Shown here: in pieces, positions 20,410 through 32,329 of the stretch
Position numbering within the stretch: position 1 is the first letter of the stretch
How the letters are laid out: every line of letters starts with the position of its first letter
Assembly: GCA_018806985.1 (NCBI GenBank)
Contig: JADANN010000423.1
Coordinates: forward strand, 186,001 to 250,000
Source: Angiostrongylus vasorum
Taxonomy: Eukaryota > Nematoda > Chromadorea > Rhabditida > Metastrongylidae
Reading direction: 5' to 3'
Length of the DNA stretch: 64,000 nt
Position numbers and translations under genes: made by a program
Notes under the pieces: generated by a model
Databases searched by the model: none
The model's input: the letters and a program-made list of their open reading frames with translations, nothing else
What the model was told of the DNA's origin: nothing

Positions 20410-21409
20410 AAATGAGTACTTAAACATCAGCAAACAATGAGTTTTATTTGCAAAATATAAACTTGTTGAAGAACTTGAAGACGGTCGTTAGTTTTTCCTT
20501 TAAAATTTTCATCACGTTGTGCACCACAATGTGATGAAATCTTTACCACTTGCGGCGTTACATGGCATGTCCTTGAGTGCGTGGAATAGGTGCTTAAAAG
20601 TGGAGCCGAAATAACTGTATATTTGAATTGAGACATGTTTGGATGCAAATGATAAGCTCCCACTCTCTGTTATGACTCACTTATATGCCCGTATGCACAT
20701 CCATGCTCATGTGTATGGGTGCATTGTAGGTAAACGAAGTGAGTTTGCACGTTAGAACTGGCCAAAATCCCAAAACCAAACGGATGAGAAGGTATGAAAA
20801 TTACATATATGACCAGGTACCGTCTCTAGTAGGTAGGCTACTGCTGAGGAGAAATCCGAAAAGGTTAGGAACAGCATGGCGAGCCATCTTGAAGAACAAT
20901 GGAAATGAGGGGTGTCGTATAAAAATTGAGGTGTGCTTTTTGTCTTTTGTTCGAAAAGAGTCCAGTGCACAACTATAGTGTGCAACAGTGGAACATAGAG
21001 ATATTATTTATGTCCATCAAATCAGTCGATCGTTAGTGAGAACAAGACCAACACAGCTGTTGCAGCTTAAATGTTTAAATAAAGCAATCATCGTTGACCA
21101 ATTTTTTTAGGATTGCGCTTTTTCTTTTGATTCCACTAAGCATTTTAGAGCTGCTTTAATGCATAGCTTAGAAATAGAATGACTTTGCGGAAGCGTGCTG
21201 ATGAACCAAGTCAGCGTTTTATATTCTTGGAGAAGTCTATGCTAATTCATTGATCAAAGAGAAACAAAGTTCCTCGGTAATCTCTCGATCGAACATCGAA
21301 TTAGTGAACTTACGAGTGAACAAGAGAACATGTGATAGTTGGTGAGCATCTCCAACTATTATCCTTCAAGTTCACTTCCTTCTTTCTCTTTCTTCCCCTC
21401 TCTCTCGAA

Positions 21410-21410
<1 letters not shown>
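20410..21410. other. no recognised gene
   Basis: Short frames at 20427-20985 on both strands carry no motif. A CT-rich tract (21372-21408) leads into the TA microsatellite. Confidence 0.35.

Positions 21411-21446
<36 letters not shown>
21411..21446. repeat. (TA)n microsatellite
   Basis: Eighteen uninterrupted TA steps, followed by CATACATACATG. Tyr-Ile repeat peptides read across it are artefacts. Confidence 0.95.
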
Positions 21447-21450
<4 letters not shown>

Positions 21451-22194
21451 CATACATGTGCATATACAGATTGCGATTATCACCGATTGCGATTGGTTTG
21501 CAGACAAAAATACTGCATAAAAGAAACAAGCTTGCAAGTGATGAAGCCTGTAGTGTATATACAGATCTAAATTGTAGTGAATGCAGGAAGTCCTCTAATG
21601 AAATGATAAAGGAAGAATAATCCAAGAAGGTGAACAAAATATTTACGACTCCATTAATATTCTTGTCAAACCTGTGCAAGAAAGCGCAAATCATTCTTGA
21701 AGCGAGCCGTCGAGCCATACTCCCGCATCGATATTCCTTTGGCAAATTACCTGAACGAATTTGAGTATTTTCCTGATTAAACACAATATAATGTTGTAGT
21801 CAAAGCTATAGAATATTTTCTCCTTAACTGGAATAGCTTTACTTTAGAAAGATGTTTGCCATGAAATCTCGAGAAATTCGATGAATGCGTTAGCTGGGGG
21901 GCAACTAAGTCTATCCCAGGTTGATGACGAGTACTGGAATTGACTCACTAATATTAAGCTTCGTTCCAGATGGAGAAGTCGAACTCCTTCTCGGCTTGTG
22001 TAATATTATTAGAGAGATTGATAGCCATTTATCCTTAGATCTCAAAATGACATTCTAAAACCAGCCACGATCAGGCGGCAAGTCATTGATTGTCAGATGA
22101 CTCAAGCAACTTCAGAAATATTCACATGTCCTTGTCGAATGTCAGAAAATCCCAATTGATTGTGAACATCCGATGGACTTGAGCACTACAGTAT
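21447..22194. other. spacer with a small repeat trace
   Basis: GATGGAGAAGTCGAACTCCTTCTCGGCTTG at about 21970-22000 matches part of the dispersed repeat at 49.3 and 62.4 kb. Otherwise nothing was recognised. Confidence 0.35.
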
Positions 22195-22940
22195 TTTTTC
22201 TTCAGTGTTCTTCTTGAATGGGGGGTGGGGGGAGGGCCTGGGGCACTCACCATTTATGCTCAACGGAACGAATATCTCCGAATGCTCCAGTTGTGTCTAT
22301 GTAGGTCGGTAAATCAATATGATGAACGACTTAGCTCCAGAGCTCAGCAAAAGGAAACGAGAGGATTGGATAGCTTTCAAGAGCATCGAGGATGTAGTGC
22401 AAAGAACAAAGAACACCCGACTCCGTGCCTTCCTTTTCGACTCAACGGTACTTCCTGCCCTAACTTATGCGTCAGAAACCTGGTCGCTGGGTTAGTAGGA
22501 TGAAGGGTCACTCAGCGCTATCGAACGCGCAGTGGAAAGGACGATGCTAGGAGTGCTCCACGTGACACAAGTTAGGGGAAGGGATCCGGAACTCCGATCT
22601 GCCTCGACGATCAAAAAGTCAAAGATGCCGTTCTGTACGCCAAACAATCGAAGATAAGGTAGGCCGGACACGTAATGCGTATGAATGACAGCAGATGGAC
22701 AACAGCCGTTAGTGACTGGTTTCATCGGGATGTCAAACGTACTGCGGGAAGGACACCGACTCGATTGTCAGAGTTCTTTACGAAGAGCCTAGAAGAAAGA
22801 TATGATGCTCAACTAATCCCTAAAGCGAGCAGAACCCACTGGGCTACTCTTGCACGCGATAGGGAAAAATGGATGATTTACTGGCCCCCGCTCGAGTCAC
22901 TTGACGATCAATGGGACTACAGGTGATACAGGTAATACAG
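22195..22940 (+). mobile_element. RTE-type LINE, 3' coding fragment
   Basis: The plus strand reads, with shifts, the region after the RT palm: EYLRMLQLCLCRSVNQYDE-like, then KDAVLYAKQSKIR, AGHVMRMNDSRWTTAVSDWF and HRDVKRTAGRTPTRLSEFFT. It ends LESLDDQWDYR plus stop. This C-terminal block is shared with the copies at 26.6, 28.2 and 63.3 kb and is typical of nematode RTE endonuclease-reverse transcriptases. The fragment starts downstream of the catalytic motifs, so it is 5'-truncated, as is usual for LINEs. Confidence 0.8.
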
Positions 22941-23629
22941 GTTCTTCTTGAAGAAATCTCACAATGGGATCAGCGGCAGTCTTTCTGCTGCGCACTTGAC
23001 ATTTCCCAGAAAAAAACAGCCTCACCAACGGCTGTCGTTAAGATAGATCAGGTGTCGGTCAACCTAATTTTTAAAATATTGACGTATACCGCACTATCTC
23101 GGATCCTTGATCGTTGACGTATTTCAGACCGGATTCTCTCTAGCAATTGCATTACATAAAAGACTCTTAGTATAGCAACTATTGTCAGAATAGTTACTAT
23201 TCTTTCATCATATCGTAGGTCTGCGGTAACCACATTCTTGGTCCCTCATGTCGCTTTGCGATCTTGCAGCATGTAAGTGTTTTAACTTCATTGAGAGAAA
23301 TTTTGGTTGTTGTAAACATCCCTTGTTATCCAAACTCTTTTTATGCAATCGGAACTTTTTTGTGTGTTGTTTCTGTTCCAAACCATCACGAGTGCGATAA
23401 CACAAACGGCATGAAGTTGTCTGGGAAATCGTCCTAAGTCATCTGATCTGATCATGAGCGAGCTGAATGCGGAAGTCGACGAATGTTTTCAGTAAAAGTT
23501 CTGGACCTGTGCCAAAGCACCGCCTCCTTCAGAGGACGTTTAAATAGCCCCGTGAGGCAATGTCGTAGTTGTCCCACTGTCAATCATGTGTGATGCGCCA
23601 TGTAGTTAATGCAAGGCGTTAACTCTTAT

Positions 23630-23945
23630 TGTACGTGGCCACTATTGTATATTAACTTTGCGGTCATGTTCCTCTAAACACGCTAACTCTATTCTGTGTT
23701 CACATTAACCTCATCGCAGTATACTCATACGCTTACATGTATTCTTTAGTACGTTAGGCTAATCGCAATGTACTTACAAGTTAACACATAACCTCATCGC
23801 AATGTTATAACAAGCTTACATGTTTCCCTCAACGTGTTAACCTCATGAGAACGAAATTAGAAGCCTACGTATAGTGTAACCTTATAGTATTGTTGTTTGT
23901 GAGCTTGGTATTACGGCCTTATATAAATCCCTTAATGTGCCTAAG
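23630..23945. repeat. degenerate tandem repeat, period about 50 bases
   Basis: A unit built of TTAACCTCATCGCAATGTA, a TACAAGCTTACATGT segment and a CCCTCAACGTG segment recurs from about 23700 to 23945. Copies are clearest near 23702, 23789 and 23838, with eroded partial copies at both sides. Unit length varies. Confidence 0.55.
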
Positions 23946-24330
23946 TCTTGTGATATTATTAATGTGTTTTAAATGCACATGGCACTGTTTCACTAGCCTA
24001 TACGAGGATATTAACTCGCATTACCTTCACTTATTGATCACGACACTACATTGCAGCCTGTATCGTACCAATGCTTGCATTTCGTTACTCTTGAATTGTT
24101 ATTGTGACAAGTGGTTCAATTACCCAAGTTTGAGATATTGCTCTGTGATAACTACGAAAGAGTCCCGCGTAGCAACTTCTACGAAATCGAGCATCCTACT
24201 CAAAGCTAGTGATCACAGGGTGCCGAGAACTAATTCGAAGACCTAATTTCCACTAGCAACTACTAGACTTAGCCTCATTCTTATAAACTCAACGTTCAAT
24301 AACGCCGGATGATATTTTACACTGCTAAGG
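23946..24330. other. no recognised feature
   Basis: The open frame at 23890-24246 overlaps the tandem repeat end and has no motif. Confidence 0.3.
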
Positions 24331-27290
24331 TAACGATCAACTCAATATCCCAAGTTTTGAGAGGAGCAGCGTTAGGTAGGACGAGTGCACGAATGCGGAG
24401 AGGCTGCTAAAACCGCAGGCCCATTCTACGCAGCTTAAATCGCAAAGAACTAAGACGACGATCTGTACCTATAATTACGCTCACTCGCATCTGAGTCTTC
24501 GATAGGAGACTTGATCATATAGAGAAGAATGGTAATGTACGACGACATCGGACAGGCTGAGACGAGAAGACGCCGCTTATTCAAGGCCATCTATGGCACT
24601 GGAAAAGAAATGTTCCTCGGGACATGTGACAATAGAGGAGTGAGGGGGCGTAGGAGTTCTCATCAACAGAAGTTTGACCTGGACTATCGAACCATTCAAA
24701 CAACTAACACCCCGAAACGGTCAATTACGTTTAAAAAGATGTAGACCAATATCGGCTTCGATCACCTTCGGCGTCTAAGCACCTCCATCAAACAATGACG
24801 AAAACGAAGTCAAAGCGTTCTATATGGACTTGCATAAGTTCTGCAGAAAAAAAAGCATAAGTTCTTAAAGGCCATTATCATTAGAGATTTTGACGACAAG
24901 ATTGGAGCCAGAAGAACGTTTTAGCAACGTCACATTAGACCCGACGGATTAGAATGATTCGAGCAGGGTAAATGGCTTTCTGAGTTTATACGACAACCAC
25001 GGTCTCTCATGGTAATTCACAATTCCAAAGGCTACACTCTCAATGACGGATGTGTCAGCCTTCTAAAGAAAAGTAGCATAACGTCATAGTAAATCGAAGG
25101 TTTTGCTTAATCAATGTCATTATTGCCTGAAAATATAACGCTTGGTCGGACTTTCGCCTTCTTCACGCAAGATTTCATTTGTTGTAGAAAATAGGAAAAG
25201 GAGACGAATTCAAAAAACGAATCCTTAAAACCTTCATCAACTGATTTTTTTCAGTTGCAGGGATTTATTCAGCTTATTAGAGGACGTTGGATAGATTCCG
25301 TTCTCAATAACATCGTCGAGAAATGCAGTCAACTTGTTCAGCATCTTCAGGTTATCACTGTGAAAGCTGAGAGTCGAAACTGTTTAAGATACGGCTTTCT
25401 CCAGAAACATTGGGCTGTTACGTTAACTTGGAATCACACGAGGTCGCAATCGCAACCTCACTTCCAAACTTACAAAACAGTGCGGATATGCGATAAAATA
25501 AGATCTTAAAGGGGGAAAAGCAGCAGTTATGATCGAAGCTGCAGAGGTTCCGAAAAGTATTCGAAAAACCCACCGAAGCTTTCGCCAATTACAAAACAAA
25601 GATGATTGCACTCCAACGCGCAGATGGAACAGTTAAGGGTTCAAGAAAGGCCGTGGAGAAAACCATTCACGGCTACTACTCGGATCTCTTCAATAACTAC
25701 GTCATGCTGCCCTTGTATGAAATAAAGGCGGATGCATTTGTGGTACCACCTCTTCTCACTCCAGAATCTAGACATGCTATTTCGTCAGTGAACAATCAAA
25801 CAGCACCTGGTAAGTAGAAGACATGAACACCTGAAGAACGTTCCGCCAGTCCTCGTTAACACACCGACTCAGCTTTTCACATGGTACCTGTCAGAATGCA
25901 CGGTTCTCATTCAGTGGAAGACAAGCAAGGCTGTGTTATTGTTCAAAAAGGTGACCTCCAGGATATCGGCAGCCACGGCCCAATTTGCTGGGTGTTTTTC
26001 ATATACAAACGTTCTACTCGAGCCGTCCTAAGTGGGATTGGCAGAAGACTGGACGAAGGACAGCAAGGAGAGAAAGAACGATTTCGAAATTCAGTACGGT
26101 GGACCAAATCCACATGGCAACAAGACTCATCGAAGCATAGTGAGAGTGCAAAAGACCGCTCTGTCTAACTTTCATCGATTCAAGGAAGAGTTTTGATTCA
26201 GCTAATACACGAGCAGTCGTGAAAGCAATGGATAACCAAAGCGTCCCTACTCAGAATATGGGGATTCACGTGAGCTATATGAAAATTTCATAACGAAATG
26301 TCACCATTCTACAACGATTTTAACATTGACGTCAAAAGAGGGGTTAGACAAGGCGACACCATCTCGCCAAAATTATTCACCGCAACCCTCGAGAACGTCA
26401 TTGGAACATTGGAATGAGATAATATGGTAGTGAAAATCGATGGTCGGCAGTTATACCATCTTCGCTTTTCTGGTGACATCGTCCTCATAACACCAAGCAT
26501 TAGCCAAGGGGAAAGTATGCTTTCCAACTTTGTTAACGGTTCTGGAAAGATTGGTCTTCGAATAAATCCCGCAACAACGATGTTCATGAAGAACGGGTTT
26601 GCTTTCGTATACTTTCACATTCAACGGAATGAGGATCTCCGAATGCTTCAGCCATGTCTACCTAGGTCGGGAAATAAACCTGGTGAACAACATGGCCCCA
26701 GAGGTGGGCAGCAGGAAATGAGCGACTTGGGTTGTTCTCAAGAGCATCGAGGATCTAGTGAGAATAACAGAGAACACTTGACTCCGTTCCCGCCTTTTCG
26801 AGTCCACTATTTCCCCCTGCCTTAACGTATGCGTAGCAAACCAGGTTGATGCATAAGCAAGATAAAAAATCACTCAGCGTTGTTGAATGTGCAGTCATGA
26901 GGATGATACTAGGAGCATATCATATCACACAAGTGAGGGAAGGGATCCGAAGCTCCGGCCTACCTCAACGATCACAGATTAAAGACGCCATTTTACAAGC
27001 TAAATTATTGGAAATAAGATGGGACGGACACGTAATGCGTAATAACAACAATCGATCGACAGGGGGCCGTTAGTTACTGGATTCCTCGGGAAAGGTACTG
27101 CAGGAAGACCACCTATCCATGGTCAGAATTCTTCACGAAAACTCTAGAATAAAGGCATAATGTTCAGAGTCTCTAGAGCAAGCAAAATTGAGTGGGCTAC
27201 TCTTGTGGGCGACAAGGAAAAATGGAAGATTTAATAGCGCCACTTGACGATCGACAAGACTGCAGGTGAGGTGATCATCAGCAGAGCAAA
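24330..27290 (+). mobile_element. RTE-type LINE, longest copy, inactivated
   Basis: Blocks lie in the order expected for an RTE ORF2. The apurinic-type endonuclease comes first (DIGQAETRRRRLFKAIYGTG, LGTCDNRGV, IIRDFDDKIGARR at about 24530-24925). The RT entry follows (KKGDLQDIGSHGPICWVFFI, 25930-26030). Next are DVKRGVRQGDTISPKLFTAT (26330-26390) and the palm motif as LRFSGDIVLITPSISQ (26450-26510). The C-terminal block with WDGHVMR ends near 27290. The expected catalytic F-A-D-D is read as F-S-G-D, so the first Asp is lost, and stops and shifts occur throughout. No 3' repeat tail was resolved. Confidence 0.85.
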
Positions 27291-27849
27291 TATGGTGCAG
27301 CTTGGCCACCGACTTTCACTCCTTTATTATCCCGTTTCAGGTCTAGCATAACGCTCTCGAGAGTGGCTGCTCTTTTTTTTAATTAATTAATTTTAGGGAC
27401 ATAATATCTCCTTGTCAAATTGCCGTCTTTAACCAAATGTCTGTGGAATTGTAGACTGGCGGGTTTTCGGAAATTGCTATGCTTCAGTGAGTTTTGCTAA
27501 CTCGTAGGCTTTGTCAGTTGTAGTGATTTCTTTTCAAAAATTTGCGCGTGACCACTACTGCAAACTGCCAATGTTGCCGATATTATTGTGAATGACTCGA
27601 GTTAAGAGCTCACAGATGGCGGACGACACGCGGATTCGTGTTAGCCCCTAATTTCAGAGACGTTTACTTTTTTTACACAACAAAAAAATTTTTGTTGGTT
27701 TTCCAATGATTAGGGTAAATGATGATTATGGCAAAGTTCGAGTTTACGAGAGCATCAATGTTGATGACTCCTCTACTACTATATTTTCTCTGTAACCTTT
27801 CTTCTCCTGTGGTTTTAAATGGTGTTTAATGGGTAGTGTCTTGTCCTAA
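27291..27849. other. spacer between two LINE copies
   Basis: AT-rich. 27300-27390 may be LINE 3' UTR. Nothing coding was seen. Confidence 0.3.
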
Positions 27850-28750
27850 TGATCACCTTTATCACCTGTAGTCTCGTTGATCGCCGAGTGACTCGAGCGG
27901 GCGCTAGTGAATCTTCCATTTTTTCCCTGTAGCATGCAAGAGTAGCCCAATGGGTTCTGCTCGCTCTAGGGGACTCGTCGAGCACCATGTCATTCTTCTA
28001 GGCTTTTTCGGGAAGAACTCTGACCATCGGTTCGGTGGTCTTCCTGCAGCGCGTTTGACATCCCGAATAATCCAGTCACTAACGGCTCTTGTCCATCGGT
28101 TGTCATTCATACGCATTACGTGTGCGGCCCACCTTATCTTCGATTGTTTGGCGTACAGAACGGAATCTTTGATTATTGATCGTCGACGGAGATCGGAGCT
28201 TCGGATCCCTTCCCTTACTTGTGTGAAACGGGATACTCCTAGCATCGTCCTTTCGACTGCGCGTTCGATAGCGCTGAGTGACCTTTCATCATGCTTAGGC
28301 AACGACCAGGTTTTTTGACGCATACGTTAAGGCAGGAAGTACCATTCAGTCGAAAAGGTAGGCACGGAGTCGAGTATTCTTTGTTCTCTTCACTCTACAT
28401 CCTCGATGCTCTCGAAAGCTCCCCCAAACCGCTCGTTTCCTTATGCACAACTCTGGAGCTAAGTAGTTCAACATGTTGATTTCCCGACGTAGATAGACAT
28501 AACTGGAGCATTCGGAGATATTCGTTTCGTTGAGTGTGAATGGGGCATACGAAACTGCGTTCCTTATGAACATCTTTTTTGTGAGATTTAGTCGAGGACC
28601 AATGTTTCCACAGGCTTAATCAAAGTCGGCAATCATACGTTCCGGTTGGCTAATTTTTGGTGTTATAAGGACGATATCATCAGCAAAGCGAAGATGGTAC
28701 AACTGCCGACCATCGATTTCTTGATGATATAATGGCTAATCTCCTTAATC
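27850..28750 (-). mobile_element. RTE-type LINE, 3' coding fragment
   Basis: A minus-strand frame (27904-28323) is open for 139 codons: ERTMLGVSRFTQVREGIRSS, then KIRWAAHVMRMNDNRWTRAV and RPPNRWSEFFPKKPRR. Further upstream LNETNISECSSYVYLRREIN (28480-28540) and the palm region near 28670 are recognisable. This is the best preserved C-terminal block in the window. It is truncated at about 28750, before RT motif A. Confidence 0.85.
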
Positions 28751-28799
28751 TACACTCATAATTTCCGAAAGAAGATTTAGTTCTGTTGGTGGCCATTGA

Positions 28800-29085
28800 A
28801 GAGGCGGCTGTGGCGCAGTGTCCGGAGGCTCTCTGCGGCATGCACACATGTGGTCTATCCCGCGCCTGTGGCCCGCCAAACCTTCCATCCCTCTTGAGTC
28901 GGCAAATCGGTACCAGACTTGTTTGGGAAGGTAACAGCATTGGCTTAATGCATCGGTAGGCCACCGCAAGTCATTGTAAAGGCCAGATATGATTTCAATC
29001 AGGTCCAACAATGCTTAATGAAGTCGAATGCATGGGGTACCCTCACGGATTTACGAGCGCCGAGAGCTTTATCCCTTTATCCTTT
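28800..29085 (+). repeat. SINE family A copy
   Basis: Head GCTGTGGCGCAGTGTCCGG with a decayed B-box (GGTCTATCCC), body with GGTACCAGACTTGTTTGGG, tail GCCGAGAGCTTTATCCCTTTATCC. It lies directly beyond the truncation point of the LINE at 27.85-28.75 kb. Confidence 0.75.
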
Positions 29086-29705
29086 ACTGGACATTGTCTC
29101 GATAGCTGCAATGTTATTACAAAATAAGGCCCTCTATTTTTTATTCGATTGGTAGTTGACTGAGCTTCCAATGTTGGAGATGAGCACATTTATGATCAGC
29201 TTGCGAAGCGAACTGACACGCAGGTAGGCATCCACATGTACGAGCACGAACAAGAACACCTACGCGCATAGGGGAACCTATGTGTCATCGAGAGAGACAA
29301 GAATCCTATCGCCTGAATCCAGCTGCACCTCATTGCTGCAAGTACATGACCGCGTTTGTTCTGACTGAGTTACCTAGCCTCGTCTTTCACCGTTTAAGCA
29401 TTCCTCAGTTAAGGAGATCATTGGGAATATAAAACACAATAAGAAAATAGACGTGCGTAGTGAGAGAAGTGCTTGCATGATTGCTGACACCAGGTTAAGA
29501 CCTTTGTGCTTGTTCGTTCATCGCAGCTGGCCAACAAAGCTTTTTACTCCTGTCGGTTAGTCACTTACTAGTAAATTCACAGCTGGTTAAATAAGGTTAA
29601 ATAAGCATTAAAATAAAATATGTGGTCCGCTCCTTATCGCTAGCGATTGAAATTCGCACTAAATTTGGAAAGAACTGGCAAAATTTGCACATAAAGCTGA
29701 CTGAC
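29086..29705 (-). other. possible receptor 3' region, unassigned
   Basis: The srx C-terminal exons (transmembrane segments 6-7) should lie here on the minus strand. A hydrophobic reading exists at about 29410-29500 (NLVSAIMQALLSLRTSIFLL), but I cannot define splice sites, so it is not called as an exon. Confidence 0.25.
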
Positions 29706-29887
29706 CAGACGTAGTTTCACCAATGTGAGGAAGTCAAGGCAACAAGCAAGCGCCAATAATACGATGCTCATCCAGAAGTCGATGAACTTCGAAAGAAAGT
29801 CCCCACATGCGGTGGAGCTGAACATGAACTCCAGGGTGCTCTTGTCGAAGACGAAATAGCAGGACTCTGGAGAACAACAAATCATTG
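29706..29887 (-). CDS. Srx-type chemoreceptor, exon for TM4-5 region
   Basis: The frame reads ESCYFVFDKSTLEFMFSSTA, then CGDFLSKFIDFW and ALACCLDFLTLVKLRL. This follows the serpentine receptor class X pattern: a Cys before a Phe-Asp segment, T-x-C-G, then a membrane helix ending in D-x-x-T-x-x-K-L-R. The proposed acceptor (ATGAGATAG) is weak, but its phase 1 entry matches the phase 1 exit of the exon at 30791. The donor is GTCAGT. The receptor would act in chemosensory neuron membranes. The remaining C-terminal exons were not resolved. Confidence 0.6.
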
Positions 29888-30790
29888 CTATCTCATATTT
29901 TCGCATTCGGGGGATGACCATCTGCATGCTAGAATCGTCGTTGATTTCGTTAAGTGTTTCAGCGTTCTTAGCAGCTCAAAACTCGACCATTCAAATCTTC
30001 AACTGATCATATAAAATTTGGCAAATATGCTTAGCAATCGAATATGCCTTTCTGCTCATAATAAGTTTTGTCAACCTTAGCTCGCAGTCTTGCATTATTA
30101 GTATATCATGTCTACTTTTCAGTGGTGATGCATTCCCTGTACATCTGCTACGCTCGGTGTGTTAGCGGTGTGTTTATACGAGTGTTTATCGCCCAGATTT
30201 TAAATTCGAAGTGAAACAACCTAAGGCGTGGGGGCGTCACTTCACCATCGGATACTTTCTTGTCGGGTTAAAAACGGCCTGCTGTTCCAACAACATTCAC
30301 TACAACACCTATGTACAAGACCTACCTTGTCAAACAGTAATCACGAAGCTAACTACATAGCTCAATTTCTCAGCTAAGCTTACGTGGAGCTTGAAACCTC
30401 GAACGGCTTTTAAACTAGCAACGAAGACCATATAGCACAGGACGAGCAAGCGTATTTTACCCAAATACTCAAGCAGTGGAAGTGGTCTAGATCGCAACTG
30501 ATTCAGGAGCCGATAGTTTAGTTATCATCAACGAACAGGTCAATTGTCTCCAATTCCGAAAAGTCAATCCAACTGAACTAACCGTTTGCCACTCCTTTAG
30601 AAAACTGAGAGGACGACACAGTCATTCATCAACCGCAAACCCAGGGAATATGGAGATTATTCTCTATCTTACAAATGCTTGCCATCTTATTGCGTATATT
30701 ACTTCTGTTCAGTTCCATTTTGGGTGAATCATTTACAGCACACACGTGAGCGCACTTCGAATTTTTTAGCATTACTGGAAGAAAACTTAC

Positions 30791-31011
30791 TGTGAAAATA
30801 TACGCAGCCATAAGCGAGGCTTATCATCGCCGTCACACCTATATAGATGAAAGTATTACGAGTTGCGAACAAGACTGAATAACGCATTGGTTTGTATAAG
30901 CAGATAAAGCGATTCGTTGAGAGAAGTAGTATGGAAAAATAGGAAGCCGCTTGAGCGATGATGGTGATCTGTCCGATCGTTCGATTCACATTGAACAAAT
31001 CATACAGGTCC
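30791..31011 (-). CDS. Srx-type chemoreceptor, exon for TM3-4
   Basis: This 221-base exon runs from a CACATTTTAG acceptor to a perfect GTAAGT donor. It reads DLYDLFNVNRTIGQITIIAQ, then AASYFSILLLSTNRFICLYK and the membrane stretch IYIGVTAMISLAYGCVYFH. S-x-N-R-F followed by Y-K-P-x-x-Y is the hallmark of class X serpentine receptors, after helix 3. It exits in phase 1, in step with the next exon at 29.9 kb. It enters in phase 2, whereas the TM1-2 exon 3.2 kb upstream exits in phase 0. So a small exon may be missing, or the gene is damaged. Confidence 0.75.
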
Positions 31012-31329
31012 CTAAAATGTGCATAAAATACGAAGAATTGTAAGAGACATTTCGATGCGCAGACTCATTTTTTTATTTCGAATGTGCTTAAAGGTATCAC
31101 AAAAAGCACAATCCTCACACAGGTATCGTTGATGAGTTCATTATGAAGACGCGAACACAAAACGAATGCGCCTGAAGAATGCATTTCCGCAATTATGGAT
31201 GGAAGCGTAATGAATACACTAGAAGACGATTATTAGATAATTTGTTAGCTGCAGTAGCCGTTCTGCGGAATTTTTAGGGTTGCTGGCAATAGATGACTCT
31301 AGGTAGCATTTTGTTAGAGAGTGAATCAC
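31012..31329. other. probable srx intron
   Basis: No coding signal. It lies between receptor exons on the minus strand. Confidence 0.35.
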
Positions 31330-31500
31330 GAAGGTGACAACGACAGATGACTTTTCGCGACAGGATGTGATCACGAAAAAGCCACATCGTGAGAAGGACC
31401 AACTGCGAAAAATCGACATACAGCAGTCCGGCTTTGAAGAGAGCGAACGGGCCGAAACGTTAGCCGAATAGGAGGTTTTCTTTTTAATAATCTCGTATTA
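31330..31500 (+). mobile_element. Penelope-like end fragment
   Basis: Reads GCCACATCGTGAGAAGGACCAACTG, then CGGGCCGAAACGTTAGCCGAATAGGAGG. This parallels the plus-strand arm at 50.0-50.16 kb (GCCACATCGCGAACAAAAAAC...GTCGAAACTTTAGCCGAAATGAGCC). It is a single decayed arm inside the srx intron. Confidence 0.45.
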
Positions 31501-31609
31501 GCTCAAAAGTGAAAGAATACGTATTGTACAGCGATATGAAAACTTTTTGTGGAAAGATACATTCAGAGATTCCTGGTGAAGAAATACAACTATGAGAACG
31601 CCAAGATAT

Positions 31610-32015
31610 GAGCAAAACTCGGATCCTCAATTGGGCTTCGAGGTTACGATCTACCGCTAATGAGCCAAACGAGTCCCTTGCTTTACCTTTCTCTCAGCCA
31701 TGTTTTTTTAGTCTATCGATCCTATAAGCAATCAAACATCAGCGGGAATGATCTGGGAAAGACAAATCAGCATTGAGACCAATTAAGCTAAAGCAGCAGT
31801 CGAAATCACAATGTGCCAACCTGACTGAGAGAAAGTCAAGCAAAGACTTCTCGGTTGACCTACTGAATAGCACGTGAGCCTCCGGCAATAATTATTGCGA
31901 GTTCGAAACCCATCTGAGGACACGAGTTTTGCTCATATCTCAGCATTGTTTGGTTGCATGGTTGTAGTTCACATCGAACTCTGCCATAAAAAAAAGAATA
32001 GGCAATAAGAAAAGT
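31610..32015. repeat. SINE family C copies, inverted then direct
   Basis: 31610-31820 is inverted (GCCTTTCTCTCAGCC-like CCTTTCTCTCAGCC, ATCAGCGGGAATGATC, AATTAAGCTAAAGCAGCAGTCGAAATCACAA). 31855-32010 is direct (GAGTTCGAAACCCATCTG, CTCATATCTCAGCATTGTTTGG, GAATAGGCAATAAG). Both are inside the srx intron. Confidence 0.5.
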
Positions 32016-32022
32016 CAATACT

Positions 32023-32316
32023 TCATGATGTAGGTGGAGGATTAATGCGACGATGCGATTGCCCAACAGCAAGTCCGGTTTGGAAATAGAATTGCCAAGC
32101 TGACCATAAGTAATAATAAGTAAAGCATAAATAAAGCCTCGCTTCTGTGATAACCAACTTCTCAGCAACTAACGATAACCGCCGTTTAGGATGACAATCT
32201 TTCGTTGATATACAAGTGTCTCTAAAAATGAGATGCAGCATCCAATCACTGGGTTTTCCGAACGGATTCGTGTTAAGAACAAGAGGGATAAGGGAAAGGA
32301 ATGGAAGAAAAAGCAT
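32023..32316 (-). CDS. candidate secreted-protein start
   Basis: The ATG at 32316 opens MLFLPFLSLIPLVLNTNPFG, a good signal peptide. RDTCISTKDCHPKRRLS follows, with two cysteines. The frame later runs into SINE-derived sequence, so the 3' boundary is uncertain. A possible acceptor (CATTTTTAG) lies inside, before the Cys part. It sits on the same strand as the receptor exons and within the region they would span. No family was recognised. Confidence 0.3.
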   Translation of the reverse strand: MLFLPFLSLIPLVLNTNPFGKPSDWMLHLIFRDTCISTKDCHPKRRLSLVAEKLVITEARLYLCFTYYYLWSAWQFYFQTGLAVGQSHRRINPPPTS

Positions 32317-32329
32317 AACTGCCTGCTGT

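Noticed and set aside
21310..21620. Open frames with long Tyr-Ile repeats.
   Set aside because: They are translations of the (TA)n microsatellite; the same applies at 49.46-49.52 kb.
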